Below are positions 25,102 to 37,700 of a stretch of DNA of 64,000 nt, one piece after another. Each line of letters begins with the position of its first letter. Within the stretch, counting starts at the first letter, position 1. The translations under genes and the position numbers were made by a program. The notes below the pieces were generated by a model. It worked only from the letters and a program-made list of their open reading frames with translations. It made no database searches and was not told the DNA's origin. Location: positions 1 through 64,000 of the forward strand of contig JAEYKW010000045.1 of NCBI GenBank assembly GCA_023408075.1, written 5' to 3'. Origin of the DNA: Bacillota bacterium. GTDB lineage: Bacteria > Bacillota > Clostridia > Christensenellales > SZUA-584.

Positions 25102-26111
25102 AACGCCTCGTTCGTCGCGCGGACGAACGCCTCCATTTTGGCCCTGGCCGAACCGCTGTCAATCGTTTCCGCGGCGAGCGCGATGCCGTCCGCGAGGCTC
25201 TCCGCCTTGCCCGCCATATACAGGCACGCGCCAGCGTTTAACAGCACCACGTCGCGCTTGGGGCCTGCGCCGCCCGAAAGGATATCGCGCGCGATCCGCG
25301 CGTTTTGTACCGCGTCGCCGCCCACCAAATCTTGAGGGGCGCAGAGGGCAAAGCCGCAATCGCGCGGATCGAACTCATAGCGCTCAAGTTCCGTGCCGTT
25401 CACCTCGCAGACCTGTGTCGTTGTGGTCAGCGAGATTTCGTCAAGACCGTCATGGCCGTGCACCACCATCGCGCGCCGGACACCGAGGTTTTTCAGCGTT
25501 TTCGCAAGCGGGTCGATGAGCTGCCCATCGTAAACGCCGAGCAATTGTATCGTTGCGGACGCGGGGTTTGCGAGCGGCCCTAAAATGTTGAATATCGTGC
25601 GCGTGCCCATCTCGCGGCGCACGGGCGCGGCATGCTTCATTGAGGCGTGGTAGCCGGGCGCGAACATGAAGCAGATGCCGGTTTCCGCGAGTATCCTCGC
25701 GCTCTGCTCAGCCGTTAAATCGATGCGAGCGCCGAGCGCCTCAAAAAGGTCGGCGGCGCCGCACTTGCTCGATACGCTGCGGTTGCCGTGCTTGGCGACG
25801 GGCACGCCCGCAGCCGCGACGACGAACGCCGAAACCGTCGAGATGTTGAACGTATACGCTTCGTCTCCGCCCGTGCCCACGATTTCGAGAACCTCCATAT
25901 CGTGCGGAAGGCGCGTGCAGCACTCGCGCATCACGGCCGCACACGCCGTGATCTCGTCGATGCTCTCGCCCTTCATGCGCAGTGCGGTTAAAAAAGCGGC
26001 AATCTGGGCGGGGCTTGCTTCGCCCCGCATGATTTCGCGCATCGATTCTCTGGCTGTTTCATAGGGCAGGTCTCTTTTATCGATCGCCTGCCGGATGGCT
26101 TCCTGTATCAT
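25098..26111 (-). CDS. trpD: anthranilate phosphoribosyltransferase
   Basis: 337 residues from ATG 26111, which has AAAGGAGG about 6 bp upstream and overlaps the trpG stop by 4 bp; the frame extends to 26153 without a site. It transfers phosphoribose from PRPP to anthranilate. Motifs: VGTGGDEAYTFNIST (PRPP pyrophosphate loop), VAKHGNRSVSSKCGAADLFE, and the Mg-binding DEIS region VHGHDGLDEISLT. Confidence 0.97.
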   Translation of the reverse strand: MIQEAIRQAIDKRDLPYETARESMREIMRGEASPAQIAAFLTALRMKGESIDEITACAAVMRECCTRLPHDMEVLEIVGTGGDEAYTFNISTVSAFVVAAAGVPVAKHGNRSVSSKCGAADLFEALGARIDLTAEQSARILAETGICFMFAPGYHASMKHAAPVRREMGTRTIFNILGPLANPASATIQLLGVYDGQLIDPLAKTLKNLGVRRAMVVHGHDGLDEISLTTTTQVCEVNGTELERYEFDPRDCGFALCAPQDLVGGDAVQNARIARDILSGGAGPKRDVVLLNAGACLYMAGKAESLADGIALAAETIDSGSARAKMEAFVRATNEAL

Positions 26112-26689
26112 TGTTTGCCTCCTTTCAGAGATAAAAAGTTTTTGAGTACACATGAGCCCTGCGGCGTCAGTACCGATTCGGGATGGAACTGAACGCCGTA
26201 CACGGGGAACTGCTTGTGGCTCACGGCCATAATCTCACCGATGCCGTCCCGCGCAATCACCCGAAGACAGCCGGGCACGGTGTCTTCCTGAGCCACGAGC
26301 GAATGGTAGCGCGCCGCGTCGATGGTTTCGGGCAGATCCGCAAAAAGCGGACTTGATAAATCGAGCGTGATGCGGCTTTTTTTGCCGTGCATGAGCTGGC
26401 GCGCGTGCGATATCGTCGCGCCGTACACCTCGCAGATGGCCTGATGCCCAAGGCATACGCCGAGCACCGGCACTTTTTCGCCAAAGCTGCGGATCACATC
26501 CTCGCAGATGCCAGCGTCCTTCGGGTAGCCGGGGCCGGGGGAGAGCAGGATATGCGACGGGTTCAGGTCTTTAATATCCTCCACGCTCAGTGCGTCGTTG
26601 CGCACCACCCTGATGTTTGGTGCGATGCTTGCGGTGAGCTGATAGAGGTTATAGGTAAAGCTGTCGTAGTTATCAATCAGAAGTATCAT
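26108..26689 (-). CDS. trpG: anthranilate synthase component II (glutamine amidotransferase)
   Basis: 193 residues. It releases ammonia from glutamine for TrpE. The class I amidotransferase triad is visible: Cys in VLGVCLGHQAI, and His and Glu in YGVQFHPESV. The start LLIDNYDSFTYNLYQ and the oxyanion loop LSPGPGYPKD are typical. It could also serve para-aminobenzoate synthesis, as in Bacillus. It overlaps trpE and trpD by 4 bp each. Confidence 0.97.
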   Translation of the reverse strand: MILLIDNYDSFTYNLYQLTASIAPNIRVVRNDALSVEDIKDLNPSHILLSPGPGYPKDAGICEDVIRSFGEKVPVLGVCLGHQAICEVYGATISHARQLMHGKKSRITLDLSSPLFADLPETIDAARYHSLVAQEDTVPGCLRVIARDGIGEIMAVSHKQFPVYGVQFHPESVLTPQGSCVLKNFLSLKGGKQ

Positions 26690-28149
26690 TCGTCGTCCAC
26701 CTCGTTTGCGCGTAATATGGCGTTCATTACGGCGAGCGCCTTGTTGCCCGACTCCTCATATTCGCGTTCGGGCACGCTGTCGGCCACGATGCCGCCGCCC
26801 GCCTGCACGCTGACCACGCCGCCGTGCTTGACGGCCATGCGTATCGCGATGCAGGTATCAAGGTTGCCCGTGAAGTCGATGTAGCCGAGCGCGCCGCCGT
26901 ATATGCCGCGTGCCGACTTTTCCAGCTCCTCGATGATCTCGCAGGCGCGAATTTTGGGCGCGCCCGAGAGCGTGCCCGCAGGCAGTATCGCCTCGAGCGC
27001 ATCAAGCCCGTCGCGTTCGGGCAGTATATCGCTCTCAACGCGCGACGTGATATGCATGATTTTGGAATAGCGGTGGATCAACATATAATCCATCACCTCG
27101 ACAGATAAGATTTTGGATATCCTTCCAAGGTCGTTGCGCGCGAGGTCAACGAGCATGTTGTGCTCCGAGAGCTCCTTTTCGTCGGCGAGCAGCTCTCTTT
27201 CGAGCGCCATATCCTCGGCGTCGTCCGCGCCGCGCGGGCGAGACCCAGCCACGGGGAACGTGGAGAGCCGCCCTTTTTGCAGCCGCACAAGCGTTTCGGG
27301 CGAGGTGCTCATAAGCTCCAAGTCGTCGATATGCATATACACCATATACGGCGAGGGATTGATCGTGCGCAGCACGCGGTAGGCACCCAGCAGGCTGCCC
27401 GCGTACTTGCTCGAAAAGCGGCGCGAAATCACAGCCTGAAAGATATCCCCGTCGCGGATATACGCCCTCGCCTTTTCCACCATGGCGCAGTAATCGTCCT
27501 TGCTGACGTTGCAGGTGAATTCAGGCCTTTCGGTAACGTGCGTGCGCGGCACCGGTTCGCGCCCTTGTATGATGCGCACGATCTTTTCGATCTCGGACAC
27601 GGCGCGCCCGTAGTTTTCGAGTACGTTGTCCGCGTTCATGTTGACAACGATGCAGATTTTCTGCTTCAGATGGTCGTATGCGATGACCTTGTCAAACAGC
27701 ATCAGGTCAAAATCGCTGCCGTCATCCCGCGAGAGCTTCAGCACCGGCTCCGCGTAGCCGATCATCGAATACGCAAAATAGCCCACGAAACCGCCCGTGA
27801 AGGGGGGCATATCAGGCAGCGACGGCGCACGGTAGCTTTTGAGCAGTGCGCGCACCACGCCAAGCGGATGATCCGTTTTAACTGTCTTCGTTTCTTTTCC
27901 TTCAATCGTGACGACGCCGCTGCGGCAAGTGACGCGCATCACGGGGTTCAGCCCCAAGAACGAATACCGCCCCCATTTCTCGCCCCCTTCCACGCTTTCG
28001 AGCAGGAAATAACGCTCGCTTAAAGCGGCGAGCCTGCGCAGCAGCATAATGGGGGTTAAGACGTCCGCATACACTTCCTTGCAAATCGGAATCGTGTTGT
28101 ACGTTTTTGAGAGCTTCTCAATTGTCTTGCTGTCCGGCCGTATCATCAT
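26686..28149 (-). CDS. trpE: anthranilate synthase component I
   Basis: 487 residues. It converts chorismate to anthranilate with ammonia from TrpG. The tryptophan feedback motif LLES (49-52, in YFLLESVEGG) is intact. The chorismate-binding core has FPVAGSRPRG, LVDLARNDLG, LPAGTLSGAPKIRA and YGGALGYIDFTGN. There are two ATGs in tandem (28149 and 28146), and neither has a clear Shine-Dalgarno site: the nearest AAAGGAG lies some 40 bp upstream, unusual beside the other trp genes. First gene of the operon, behind a T-box leader. Confidence 0.97.
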   Translation of the reverse strand: MMIRPDSKTIEKLSKTYNTIPICKEVYADVLTPIMLLRRLAALSERYFLLESVEGGEKWGRYSFLGLNPVMRVTCRSGVVTIEGKETKTVKTDHPLGVVRALLKSYRAPSLPDMPPFTGGFVGYFAYSMIGYAEPVLKLSRDDGSDFDLMLFDKVIAYDHLKQKICIVVNMNADNVLENYGRAVSEIEKIVRIIQGREPVPRTHVTERPEFTCNVSKDDYCAMVEKARAYIRDGDIFQAVISRRFSSKYAGSLLGAYRVLRTINPSPYMVYMHIDDLELMSTSPETLVRLQKGRLSTFPVAGSRPRGADDAEDMALERELLADEKELSEHNMLVDLARNDLGRISKILSVEVMDYMLIHRYSKIMHITSRVESDILPERDGLDALEAILPAGTLSGAPKIRACEIIEELEKSARGIYGGALGYIDFTGNLDTCIAIRMAVKHGGVVSVQAGGGIVADSVPEREYEESGNKALAVMNAILRANEVDDE

Positions 28150-28214
28150 ATTTATATACTTTGTTCATCCTGATGGAGATGAAACGCTCCTTTCAAAAGT
28201 GATGTGGGTTTCAA

Positions 28215-28500
28215 AGAAACTAAAAAAAGCCTTTGCCCCCCCTAAAGGGACAAAAGCTTGCAGCTTCTGCGGTACCACCCAAATTGATGAATTGAATCAT
28301 CCGCCTCATTGCATACCATCATATGCACCCCTGTGGTAACGGAAGGGGATTCCCGTCAGCGTCTACTCCCGAAAAAAACGGTTTCAGGCTGCCCTCGCAA
28401 GGCCATTCGGAAAATTCTGTGCTGCCGCACTCGCACCACCGGCGGCTCTCTATATACACCCGAGTCTTCTTACTTTTCTTGCTCAAAGGTTTGCTATTTG
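28215..28500 (-). promoter_or_regulatory. T-box riboswitch leader of the trp operon
   Basis: On the minus strand the conserved T-box GGGTGGTACCGCAG (28283-28270 region) pairs with uncharged tRNA CCA ends. It is followed by a terminator, AAGCTTTTGTCCC...GGGGGGCAAAGGCTTTTTTT (about 28255-28214). The stem I region contains GAGAGCCGCCGGTGGTGCGAG. A specifier candidate TGG (Trp, 28405-28403) sits in the context CCGAATGGCC. Uncharged tRNA-Trp would favour readthrough into trpE. Confidence 0.92.
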
Positions 28501-28506
28501 TTTGCT

Positions 28507-28535
28507 ATTATATGCACCCAAGAAAAGATTGTCAA
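28507..28535 (-). promoter_or_regulatory. consensus sigma-A promoter of the trp operon
   Basis: On the minus strand a perfect TTGACA (28535-28530), 17 bp, perfect TATAAT (28512-28507). Transcription would start near 28500, at the head of the T-box leader. Confidence 0.93.
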
Positions 28536-28739
28536 CATATCGGCGGAATTTTTACATGAATATACTGTAAGAAAATCTTTGCTGCCATTAAAAAATATTT
28601 TTAAATTAAATAAAACAAGTGTGATTCGATGTGTTTAAACCGGTCTATATATATTTGACGTAGTGACAAAATGCGACAAAAATATGGATATTATTAACGA
28701 TAATTATAATTTGCTCATGGCTTGACGGGGGAGAACTTA

Positions 28740-31700
28740 ATGAAAACGATAATGAAGTCGAAATTAGGGCGCAGCGTTATTCGGATACTTTCTGTGATAT
28801 TAAGCGTGGTGCTTGTTGTCCAGCTGCTGGGGCTGGGAGACGTGGCATACGGCGCAAGCCCTTATTATTTCCGGGGTTATAATCAGGAGAATATCGTGAC
28901 CGGCGCAGGCGGCACATTTTCAATATCATCGGGCCTGTCCTGGGACGGATCCACACTCCGAATGGGCACCTCGCCGGAAGGCGTGGCGATGGGCTTTATC
29001 GCATTTGATGAAGAGGGGCACGACATATCAAGCTCAATCGACCTTGGCACGCTCGAGGTCAATTTTTCTGCCGATACCACCGTCACTGAGGTTTCGGACG
29101 AGCCTTACGCAATCATTGAATTCTGTACGTCCAATTATGACAGCGTCATCGACAGAGTCGAAATCAGGAAATCGGATATCAATAACCTGGCGGAGACGCT
29201 CTCTGCATCCGAACCGATCCCCGCCGGCACACGGTCGGCCATCGTTCGTTTGATCGGCACGAACCCGGGCGGAGACAACACGGCCGCCTTTGGCAATATC
29301 AGCTTTCGCATAAACGATTCGCAGGCTCCCTCGTGCAGCGTGGATTATGACAGCGACTGGACAAACACGCTGCCGCTTCAGGTGTCCGTATCGGCATCCG
29401 ACGGTGACAGCGGCCTGGAAGGCATATACATCAACGGCGAAAAATTCACATCATCCCCAAAAAATCTCGATGTCAACGCGAACACGACGCTCGTGGTGTA
29501 CGCGAAGGATTACGCAGGCCACGAATCAGAACACCAGACGGTGACCATCACCAACATCGATACACAGACGCCCTCCGCCCCCGGCGGTGTGACGCTCTCG
29601 AAAGAAGGCTGGACCAACGGCGACGTCACGGTGAATCTGCCCGCTTTGGGGACGGCCACCGGCGCACCCGAATACTATGCGTATAAGCTTCACGGCGGAG
29701 ACGCATGGCAGGAGGTTCCGGCGGAAGGCCTCACGGTTTCAGACAGCGGCCAGTACGATTTGAGCGTGACGGTGGCCGACCGGGCCGGAAACCGGTCGTC
29801 GGCGTATACGAACACAATTTCCATCGACAAGCTCCCACCCGTTATCAACGAAATATCGAGCGTGGTCACCAGCGGCAGCTGCGCCGTCACCGCCGATATC
29901 TCCGATGCTGGGCTCAGCGCCATTGCCGTCACCAAATACGCGGCGGGAAGCCACGACGCGGCTTACTTTACGGATAACGGCACAACGTTTACGGGCGGCA
30001 CGTTCACGGTGTCCGTCGGCGGCACCTATACGGTTTATGCGAGAGACAACGCGGGCAATACGGTGATCAAAGAGTGTCCACTTAATACGGCACCGTCGCT
30101 TGTGGATATTGTGAGCTTCGCAATGGATGAGGATACCACGCAGACGGTCACGCTCAATGTGAACGACCAGGAAACACTGATTGAAGATCTTGTGGTTAAG
30201 GCTGAGTCGTCCGATACGACGCTGATTCCCACAGTGGTAATCAACCAGAGCAGCACAGAAATTTCGCTCTCCATCACCCCGGCGCAGAATCTTTCTTCCC
30301 CTGACCCGGTGACAATTACGGTTACCGTTGAAGACGCGCTCGACTCTGTGGCGGAGGATACGTTCACTGTCACGGTGAATCCCGTCAACGATGCGCCCGT
30401 GGCTGCCGATGACCCCGCAGAGGGAAATCCCGCTTACACGGTGGAGGAAGACGGCAGCGTCCGTATTGATGTGCTCGCAAACGACAGCGATGTGGACACG
30501 GGTGACGTGCTTTCCATTGCCAGCCCCGGCACACCGGCGCATGGCACCACCAGCGTCGTCGCGGGAAAGATCAGGTATGCGCCCGTCGCCAATTACAACG
30601 GAGACGACAGCTTCGTTTATACGGTGTCCGACGGCCACGGCGGCACGGATACCGCGACGGTGTCGGTCACCGTCACGCCGGTCAACGACGACCCCACAGC
30701 CGTTGCGGATACGGCAGCCACCAATGAGGATACGGGTACGGCGATAGACGTGCTGGCCAACGATACCGACCCGGATGCGGGCGATACCAAAACGCTCGTG
30801 TCGGCCACGAACGGCAGCAAGGGAACGACATCCGCAGACACGGAACACGGTACGGTTACATACACGCCGAATGAAAACGCGTACGGGCAGGATACGTTCC
30901 AGTATACCATGCGTGACGGCAGCGGCCGGACGAGCACGGGTACTGTGACGGTCACAATCCGTCCCGTGATTGACCCGCCGTGGTTCACGGGCGTGTTGGA
31001 CGATTATACGATCAACGAAGACGACAGAGATTTTGAAGTCTCTTTTGAGATCCATGACGTTGCGAATGAAACGCCGCCGGACAGCCTGATGCTACAGGCG
31101 GTTTCCTCCAACGAAGCGCTGCTGTCTTCCAAAGACATCGTGGTATCCGGGCTCGGCGACAACGATCCGGCAGTCAAGATCAGCATCACGCCGAAAGCCA
31201 ACAAAAACGGGCAGACCAATATCACGCTGTCTCTCGGAGACGGTTTCAATACGGTCACGAAGGTGTTCACGCTTTTCGTGACGAGCCAGAACGACCTGCC
31301 TGTCGCGAATCAGGATACGGTCTATTTTGACGAGGGCGACACCGAACTGCTGATTGACATTGCCGATCTGCTCGACAACGACACGGATATTGAAAACGGC
31401 AAGCCTACCTTCGACGGCATCGCGAGCCAGCCTGCGGCGGGCCACGGTACGGTTGAGGAGGCGGATGCGGATACGCTGCGCTATACGCCCGGCGCCTTGA
31501 TCGAAAACACGAGCTTTACCTATTATGTGTGGGACGGCACGGACCGCGTGGCGGGCACATGCCGCATTCTTGTCAACGCGCTCAACAAAGCCCCGACACT
31601 CACATTTACCGATTTGACCGCCGCCGCAGTCAATGAAGACACGGTGAGCGGTGAAATTTTGTTCACGGTCGGCGACGACCAGACGCCGGTTGCGGATCTC

Positions 31701-34700
31701 GTTATCTCCAAATGGAGCGCCGATTTAACGAAGGTGAAGCCGACGGGCATCAACCTCATCAAGAAGGACGACGACGGCCATTATGCGCTTGTGATCACAC
31801 CCGAGGCCGATGCAAACGGTATCGTTTTGATTCATGTGTCCGTCAGCGACGGCATGGAATATGTGGACAAGTCGTTCGTTTTCACGATCAACGCTGAGAA
31901 CGACGCGCCGGTGGCTGTGGATGATACCGTTTATGTGCCCGTATCGGGCAGACAGACGTTTGACGCTGTTGCCAATGATATCGATGTGGACGGCGACAAT
32001 CTGATCACGAGTCTTGACAGCGTCAGCGGCGATTATACCGGAACGCTGACCTACAACCCGGCGAACCGCTGCTTCACCTACGCGGCGGCAGAGGGGGAAT
32101 CGGGGACAAAAACGTTCGACTATGTGGTATCGGACGGCACGCTGACGGATACCGGCACGGTGACGATGCATATCGAAGACGCGAAGTACCCGCCTGAAAT
32201 CAGCACGGTTGCGAACCAGTATATCTACGAAGACACACCCTCGGGAGCTATCAGCTTTACGGTTACGGACAGGGACGGCGAAAACACCGTCTCGGTATCC
32301 GCAGCATCCAACAACGCAACGGTGCTGCCGAATGATCCGGATCATATCCAGCTCACGAAAACGGGCGACCATACGTACTCCCTCGTGCTTGCGCCCGCGG
32401 CGGACAAGCACGGCCCCGTGACGGTCACGATTACGGCGGACGACGGCACGGGCCTCATGGAAACCCGAAGCTTCACACTCACGGTGATGTCGGTCAACGA
32501 CGCGCCGCACGCGACGGACGATGAATATACGGTGAATGAAGACACCACGATCAGCGACCTTGATCTGCTGGAAAACGATTCGGACGTGGAAAACGACACG
32601 ATATGGGTCAGCGCGGTCAGCGCACCCGCGTTCGGGCAGATCACAAAAACGGGCGACACCTATACATACCGGCCATACCGCAACCAGTACGGTACCGAGA
32701 CGCTCACGTATACGGTGACGGACGGCAAAGACACCGCGACGGCGAACCTGACCATCAATGTCACGGCGGTCAACGACGCGCCTGTCGCGTGGACGGATTA
32801 TCTGGCGCTGCCGAATAACACAGCGGACGAAACGGGGCTCATTAATGTGCTCAGCAACGACAGCGATGTGGAAAACGACACGCTGAAAATACTGAGCTTC
32901 ACGCAAGGCACCTATGGCACCGTGACGTATGACGAAGCATCCAAAAAGCTAAGATACACACGCACCGCACCCGGCAGCGGTGCCAACGGAGAAGACACCT
33001 TCACCTACACGATTATAGACCGGGCCAATGAGACGGACGAAGGCTGCGAGACAGCAACAGGCACGGTACGTATCGGCATCCACTTTGAAAGCTATGTGGA
33101 CTGCCGCGATATTTATAAAGAGACCACCGAGGACGGCGCGAGTGTGAATATTTCGCTGCCGTTCAGCAATCCGCATAATGTACCCGTGGCGGTCACCATC
33201 GCGCCCACAACGCTCGGCACGTTCTCGGGCAGCGGAAAGGACTGGGTATTTACACCCGCGCTCGATATGCACGGCGAAGAGGTGCCGATCCGCTATACCG
33301 TGACGGAGCAGACCAGCAGCGACCCGGAAACGGCGGAGGACGGAGACAGCGACGGCTTGCACGGTATTGAGACGGCTTCGGCCAATATCATCATGTCCGT
33401 TCATTCTGTGAACGATGCGCCCGTGATTGCCACGGTGAAGGGCGCGGCGGTAACGGACGGCGTCAATACGCTCGAGGTGTTTGACGAGGATTCAGACGGC
33501 GTCTCGTTCGATGTGACTTTTGGGGACGTGGATACCGAAGACGTGCTCAAATTTTATACCTATACCTACGATCCGAGTACGCTTGCGCCGGTCGCGCTCG
33601 ACCTTGATGTGGACTTTGAGCAGGAAACGGGCGTCGCGCATGTGACCGCCAAGCCGCTCTACGCGAACTCGAACGGCACCATTAAGCTGCTGCTCGGCGT
33701 CAGCGACGGTATCGCGCAGGATGCACACGTGATTGATGTGACGGTGACACCCAAGGATGACGCGCCGGTTCTTGAAGAAATCAGCCGTACACTTTATGAG
33801 GACACATCGGCATCGGCGGCGGTGATCACGCCGAACACGGATGTGGACGGCGGCACGGCGATGACGGTGGAGATCACGCAGCCGACTCATGGCGTTGCGG
33901 TGTTTGAAGACGGCGTGATTACATACACGCCCGATGCCAATTGGTTCGGCACGGATACGGTGAATTACACGGTGACCGACCAAACCCCGGAGGCCTTAAG
34001 CAGTACGCAAACCGTGACGTTCGAGGTGCTGCCCGTCAACGACCCGCTCAGCATTTCCGGGCTCAATTACTACAACACGACGAACGAAGATACGCTGATC
34101 AAGGTGCCGTTAACGGTGACCAATATGGACGACGTGATGAGTTCGGATACGCTTTATACCATCACATCGAGCAACACCGGCGTGGTGAAGAACGAAAATA
34201 TTACCATAGACTGCGTGGGGCAGGATGCCGAGACAGGCGAATACTCAATGGAGATTTCTCTTGAACCGGCTCCCAACGCCTCGGGTGTCGCGTATATCCG
34301 CCTAACCGCTGTGGATGGCAGGACGGGGGAAGACGCGCAGACGGCAGAAACGGAATTCAGGCTCGAGGTGGTGCCGGTCAACGATGCGCCGACCGCCGAC
34401 GATAAAGCGGTGGACGTGACGGAGCATGAGGGTGTGACGGGCACACCCGGAACCACAACGGTGCTGATCGACCTGTCGGGCAGCATCGGCGATGTGGAAG
34501 ACGGCATTCCGACAATCACATCGGTCACGGCACCCGGGGAAGGCCGCGTTGCGAACAACCACAACAGCACGCTGACATACAGCGTACAGGGCGATTTTAA
34601 CGGTGAGGACACATTTGTCTACACCGTGATGGATAAAAACGGCGCCACAGACACGGGAACCGTGACGGTCAACGTGATTCCCGCGAACGATGCGCCGCTC

Positions 34701-37700
34701 GCGAGAAACGATACGGCGGCGACGGATGAAGACACCGCCGTCAATGTGCCGGTGCTTACGAACGACACCGATATTGATGCCGATCCGCTGTCCGTATCAG
34801 ACACTTCGGTGACAACGCCCGGCGCGGCAGCGGAGATCAGCGCCGACGGCAAGAGCGTGGATTTCACGCCTGCGCTCAACTTCTACGGCACGGATACATT
34901 CACATATGAAGTCAGCGACGGCCACGGCGGCACCGACACAGCCACGGTGACCGTAGAGGTCAGCCCCGAAAACGACCCGCCGACGATTTATAAATATCCC
35001 GATATCGTGTGGGAAATGGACGAGGACGACACGGAGTCGTTTGATTTCATGGTCAGCGACCCCGAAACGACGGACACGAGCAAGCTGATCATCACAATCA
35101 CGTCCACCACGACGGATAAGCTCAAAACCGAGGGCATACTGCTGTCGAGCGAGCTTGACCACAAGGTGTTAACCGTCACGCCCGAAGACAACGTCAACGA
35201 ATCGATGTGGGTGCATTTTGATGTGACGGACGGCGAGCTGCACGCTGAAGCGGATTATGAGATTATCATCAACGCGATCAACGACGCGCCGGTGATGGAC
35301 CCCAAAGCGGTGACGACGAACGAAGACACGTCGGTGGGCGGCAGCGTGACGGCGACGGATATCGACTCGGAGACGATCACCTATTCGAAAGCCGGCGATC
35401 CCGCACACGGCACGGTGACGGTGGATGCTGATGGCTCGTTTACCTATACGCCATCCGCCAACTACACGGGTGCGGACAGCTTTGACGTGCGGGTGAGCGA
35501 CGGCGAGACTGTGAACGGCACATCGACCGGCACCGTGACTGTGACGGTATTGCCCGTCAACGACAACCCGACAGCCGTGAACGATGCGAAAACCATCGCC
35601 GAAGACACGGAAATCGTTGTCGATGTGATGGCGAACGACATTGAGCACGACATAAAGGACGGCGATACGCTCGCGATCACGGCGTTTAACGGCGCTGCTC
35701 ACGGCACGCTTTCGCGCGTGACCGAAGCGGGCCAGCCCGACAAGATCAAATACAAGCCCGACGCGAACTGGAACGGGACGGATACGTTTACCTATACAAT
35801 TGAGGACAGCGAAGACAAATCAAGCTCGGCGACGGTGACGATCACGGTCACGCCGCTTAACGACGCGCCGTCGGGTGGCGACGACGCGGTGTCAACCAAT
35901 GAAGACAATGCTGTGAATATCAATGTCACGGCCAACGACGATATCGACGAAACGACGAATCCTGACGATGAGGATGTCACGGTTGTCGCCGATTCGGTCA
36001 GCGCGCCTTCTCATGGCACCGCAGTGCTTAAAGAGGACAGCAAGACCATCACGTATACGCCCGCGACTGATTATTTCGGCCCGGATTCGTTCACGTACAC
36101 CGCAAAGGACGCCGGTAATGAAACGGCAGTATTTACGGTGACGGTGACGGTGAACCCCGTCAACGACGCGCCGACGATCACCGATACCACAGACAAGACG
36201 ATCGGAGAAGACGGCACCACGGGCGAACTGACTGTGAGGGCCAGCGACGTGGATTACCCGGACAGCGACCTGACCGTGACGGTCACGCGCGGCAACACGG
36301 CGCTGCTGCCCGCGGTGACGGTGAACAACGCGGGAGCGCCCGGCACCGAAGTGGAAGAGAGGACGTTTACCTTAACGCCGAACGCCAACAAGAACGGCTC
36401 GTCGCTGATTACCGTGACGGTGACAGACGGCGACAAGAGCGCGACCGATACGTTCACATTGAACGTGACGCCCGAAAACGACAATCCGGCCGCCGCCGCC
36501 GACAGCGCCACGACGAATGAGAACACGCCCATTTTGATCGATGTGCTGACGAACGACGATATTGACCTGCAAAACGAAGGCGATGCGTCGCTGCATATTG
36601 AAAGCGTGAGCGGATTGACCCTCGGCAGAGGCACGGCGGAGATCGTTACCGACAGCGGCAGAGATAAAATACGGTTTACACCGGATAGCAATATGCCCGA
36701 AACGAGCAATATGACGGTGACGTTCACGTATACCGCGCAGGACAGCTCGGGCGCAGAACACGCATCAACAGCCACGGTGACCGTGACGGTCACGCCGGTC
36801 AACGACGCGCCGACAATTTCGGCCATAGACGATGCGGAGATTGATGAAGACTTTGCGACGGACGATCTGGCGTTTGCGGTGCACGATGAAGAGGACAGCG
36901 ACGACGCGCTGGCCGTCACCTATACATGCACAAACACCACGCTGTTCCCCGAAGGCAGCATCACTTTTGAAAATCTTCTGACAGGGAACGGTGACAGAAC
37001 CGTGAAAGCCACGCCCGTGGCCAACGGCTACGGTGAAGCGGATATCACGCTGACGGTGACTGATTCGGGTTCACCTGTCAAAACGGCCACGGAAACCTTC
37101 CACGTGACGGTCAACTCCGTCAACGATGAGCCGAGCGTTGACGGCGACGATGATTTCACGGTGACGGAAGATGTGCCGATGCAGCTCAATGTGCTCGAAA
37201 ACGACGATGTGGACTATGCGTCGGATCACAGCAAGGTTTCCGTGACCCGGATTGTCACGGAACCCGCGCACGGATCGGCGACGGTTGCCTCGGACGGCAG
37301 TTCCATCACCTATGTGACCGGGCAGGACAGAACGGATGCCGTGCTGTTCAGATACGAAGTCAGAGACAATGTCAGCGGTACGCTTCGCGAATTCGACGTG
37401 TCTGTCAATGTCACGCCGGTGAACGATGCGCCCGTGATCCATATGACGGACGACGCAAACGCTGATCCGCTGGATGACCCGACAGTGCCGGAGTATACCG
37501 TCAATGAAGGCGAAACGAAAAACGGCATTGCGTTTACCGTATCGGATGTGGACAATGATGTGAGCTCTTTGATACTGACAAAGAGGGGCAGCAACCCCGT
37601 GCTCGTGCTGGCCTCGGGCATTGTGCTTAGCGGCACAGGGACGGACAGAACGGTCAACGTGACGCCCAACGGCACATGGAACGGGACAACAGTCGTGACG

